A DNA stretch of 5,745 nucleotides from Planctomycetota bacterium. Lineage in GTDB: Bacteria; JAJVIF01; JAPKYR01. The DNA lies in the NCBI GenBank assembly GCA_030673355.1, contig DAOVJF010000193.1, positions 1 to 5,745 on the forward strand, read 5' to 3'. The notes under the pieces are model-generated. The model did not search any database, was not told the origin of the DNA, and saw only the letters and a program-made list of their open reading frames with translations. Each line of letters starts with the position of its first letter. Position 1 is the stretch's first letter. The position numbers were made by a program, and so were the translations under genes. This document shows positions 4,506-5,745 of this stretch, in pieces.

Positions 4506-5745
4506 TTAACGAACCGTAGTACAGATTCCACGAGCGGTTTCCATCGCGGCTTCAAAATTGAATTCCGGACTCCATTCATAGGTATGGCACTTCTGGCAGA
4601 GGTTTACAGCAATATCCAGAGACATCGCATCTGTTGTTGTTATACTTCCCCGATTTTCAGGCGAGAGAGTGGCAATGTGATTTTGCAGGGTTATGTGCCG
4701 TTTGCCGTCCTGATGGCATCCCTCGCAACCGACATTCAGTAATTCCTCGGGCACGAGATCGTAGGTGAGCAGCATGGGTTCTTCGAAATACCCGCTCGCG
4801 TGGCACCCGGTACAGGAGGTTCCCTGGCCATTTTCATCATTGATGATCGTTTCGTACGAATTGAAGTGGCCGAAGTCGGACCATGCTTCAAGGTAGCCCG
4901 GATGGCAAGCCTCGCATGCCTCGCTTCCCGCGAATCTTCTTTGCACACGGGCATTCATCTCCCTTGCCAGTACGTTCTCACGGTAACCGCGAGCGATTTC
5001 AGCCATTCTCGGATCATCGCCATTCGTGTCGTCGACCCTTGGTTTATCGGACCAGTAATCTATGATCCTGCCCGATGCGTCCAGGAAAATATCGAGCCTC
5101 AAGACAAGGCGTCCGCGATTTTCCGCTTTCGGAACCATCAGCGGTGTCGTCAACGGTTGAAGTACGATATCTGCAAATGGATCGATCTCTTCGACCTCAG
5201 ATTCTTCAGATGTTTCCCCGTTGCTCTCATCAACCGCTGCCTGTCCGGATTCATCCAAGTAATTCAGCGCCATGGTTTCATTGAAATATGGATTAAGAGG
5301 GTTGAATGATGCATTATCTGAAAGCTGCAGCGCGTTTCTTGACCCTATTACTATATCGATCCCTGAGAATACCTCATCAGACAGGACATCCGCAGTATAA
5401 TTATCAGCATCTGAAAGAAGAATTACCAGGTCGACTTTTTCTTCGTTACGCAGAATTTCAACGTTACGCTGGATAGCTTCCGCATAAGGCTCAAATGAGA
5501 AATCATTTCGCAGTGGATTCAATCGACCCGCATCCTGGATCATCGCTCCGATGAAACCAATTTTGTACCCGGGTGCTTCGGGAAGCTCGACTATCAGGTA
5601 TGGTTTGAACAACGGAAGGGTATCGGCTGCAATAGGTGCCGCCTGGTCATTTCCGTCTCCAGGGTTATCATCGGGATTATCGGGGCTTACGTCATCATTC
5701 TGGGGGTTTGAGGGGTCTATGTAATTCGGGATCGGAAGATCGGGA
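4506..5745 (-). CDS. Metallophosphatase-like domain fused to tetraheme cytochrome c554-like domain (5' end missing)
   Basis: An open frame with 412 visible residues that continues past the right edge; residues here count from the first complete codon (5744). An apparent start at 5612 is an internal TTG, since the frame is open upstream and encodes matching family sequence. Residues about 1-230 are the later part of a 5'-nucleotidase-type (UshA-like) calcineurin-fold domain: KPYLIVEL then GYKIGFIGAM (about 47-68), then KVDLVILLS (103-111) and IDIVIG (129-134). Expected metal histidines are absent: LLSDAD replaces LSHxG and VIGSRN replaces GGHTH. Two acidic inserts are present, at about 10-36 (P, D, N) and 163-191 (E, S, D). 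Residues about 265-412 are a cytochrome c554-like domain with four CXXCH heme sites: CEACH 277, CTGCH 311, CEGCH 340 and CQKCH 383. Candidate distal ligands are H293, H350 and H356. The domain pair is known in exported multiheme proteins, so a periplasmic or surface location is expected; the export signal lies outside the window. The protein probably carries electrons; phosphatase activity is doubtful. Confidence 0.87.
   Translation of the reverse strand, partial: PDLPIPNYIDPSNPQNDDVSPDNPDDNPGDGNDQAAPIAADTLPLFKPYLIVELPEAPGYKIGFIGAMIQDAGRLNPLRNDFSFEPYAEAIQRNVEILRNEEKVDLVILLSDADNYTADVLSDEVFSGIDIVIGSRNALQLSDNASFNPLNPYFNETMALNYLDESGQAAVDESNGETSEESEVEEIDPFADIVLQPLTTPLMVPKAENRGRLVLRLDIFLDASGRIIDYWSDKPRVDDTNGDDPRMAEIARGYRENVLAREMNARVQRRFAGSEACEACHPGYLEAWSDFGHFNSYETIINDENGQGTSCTGCHASGYFEEPMLLTYDLVPEELLNVGCEGCHQDGKRHITLQNHIATLSPENRGSITTTDAMSLDIAVNLCQKCHTYEWSPEFNFEAAMETARGICTTVR

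Noticed and set aside
4585..4597. ATGGCACTTCTGG shared with 3015-3027, resembling a sigma-54 -24/-12 element
   Set aside because: Both copies are in coding sequence. One encodes a W-H-F-W run and the other is the reverse complement of the fourth heme motif. No gene starts just downstream.
4800..5309. 169-codon plus-strand open frame opposite the cytochrome gene
   Set aside because: The opposite strand encodes heme motifs and metallophosphatase sequence in continuous frame; this frame shows no recognisable domain.

Overview
The window reads as chromosomal sequence from an uncultured, probably diderm (Gram-negative-type) bacterium. The evidence is a type II lipoprotein signal, a covalent c-type multiheme cytochrome that must mature outside the cytoplasmic membrane, and two polytopic membrane proteins. 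I cannot name a phylum from the sequence. Coding regions are of medium GC and the spacers are AT-rich. I see no tRNA, rRNA, CRISPR array, transposase or phage gene.

Layout, left to right. Bases 1-213 are an AT-rich spacer that begins with what may be half of a short palindromic repeat. A minus-strand gene (214-1311) encodes a two-domain regulator: a degenerate response-receiver domain followed by a SpoIIE/RsbU-type PP2C phosphatase domain. A divergent spacer of about 190 bases holds a perfect 2 x 15 bp tandem repeat. It separates this gene from two plus-strand genes: a DUF92-family membrane protein (from about 1499) and, 58 bases later, an unrecognised 300-residue membrane protein with a good ribosome binding site. 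A short convergent spacer follows. Two minus-strand genes then occupy the right half: a secreted lipoprotein (3308-4420) and, upstream of it in transcription, the 3' part of a gene running off the right edge (4506-5745). That last gene encodes a 5'-nucleotidase-like metallophosphatase domain fused to a four-heme cytochrome c554-like domain. An 11-bp perfect hairpin lies between these two genes.

How the genes might relate. The cytochrome and the lipoprotein share direction and spacing, and both carry long acidic, low-complexity linkers, so they may be co-expressed and act together at the cell surface or in the periplasm. The DUF92 protein and its neighbour may form a small membrane operon. The phosphatase regulator has no visible partner (no anti-sigma kinase or STAS protein).

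The most unusual element is the cytochrome fusion. In the visible part of its metallophosphatase domain, both positions where the family normally has metal-binding histidines are occupied by other residues, which suggests a catalytically dead scaffold carrying redox cofactors. No complete new system can be demonstrated in 5.7 kb.
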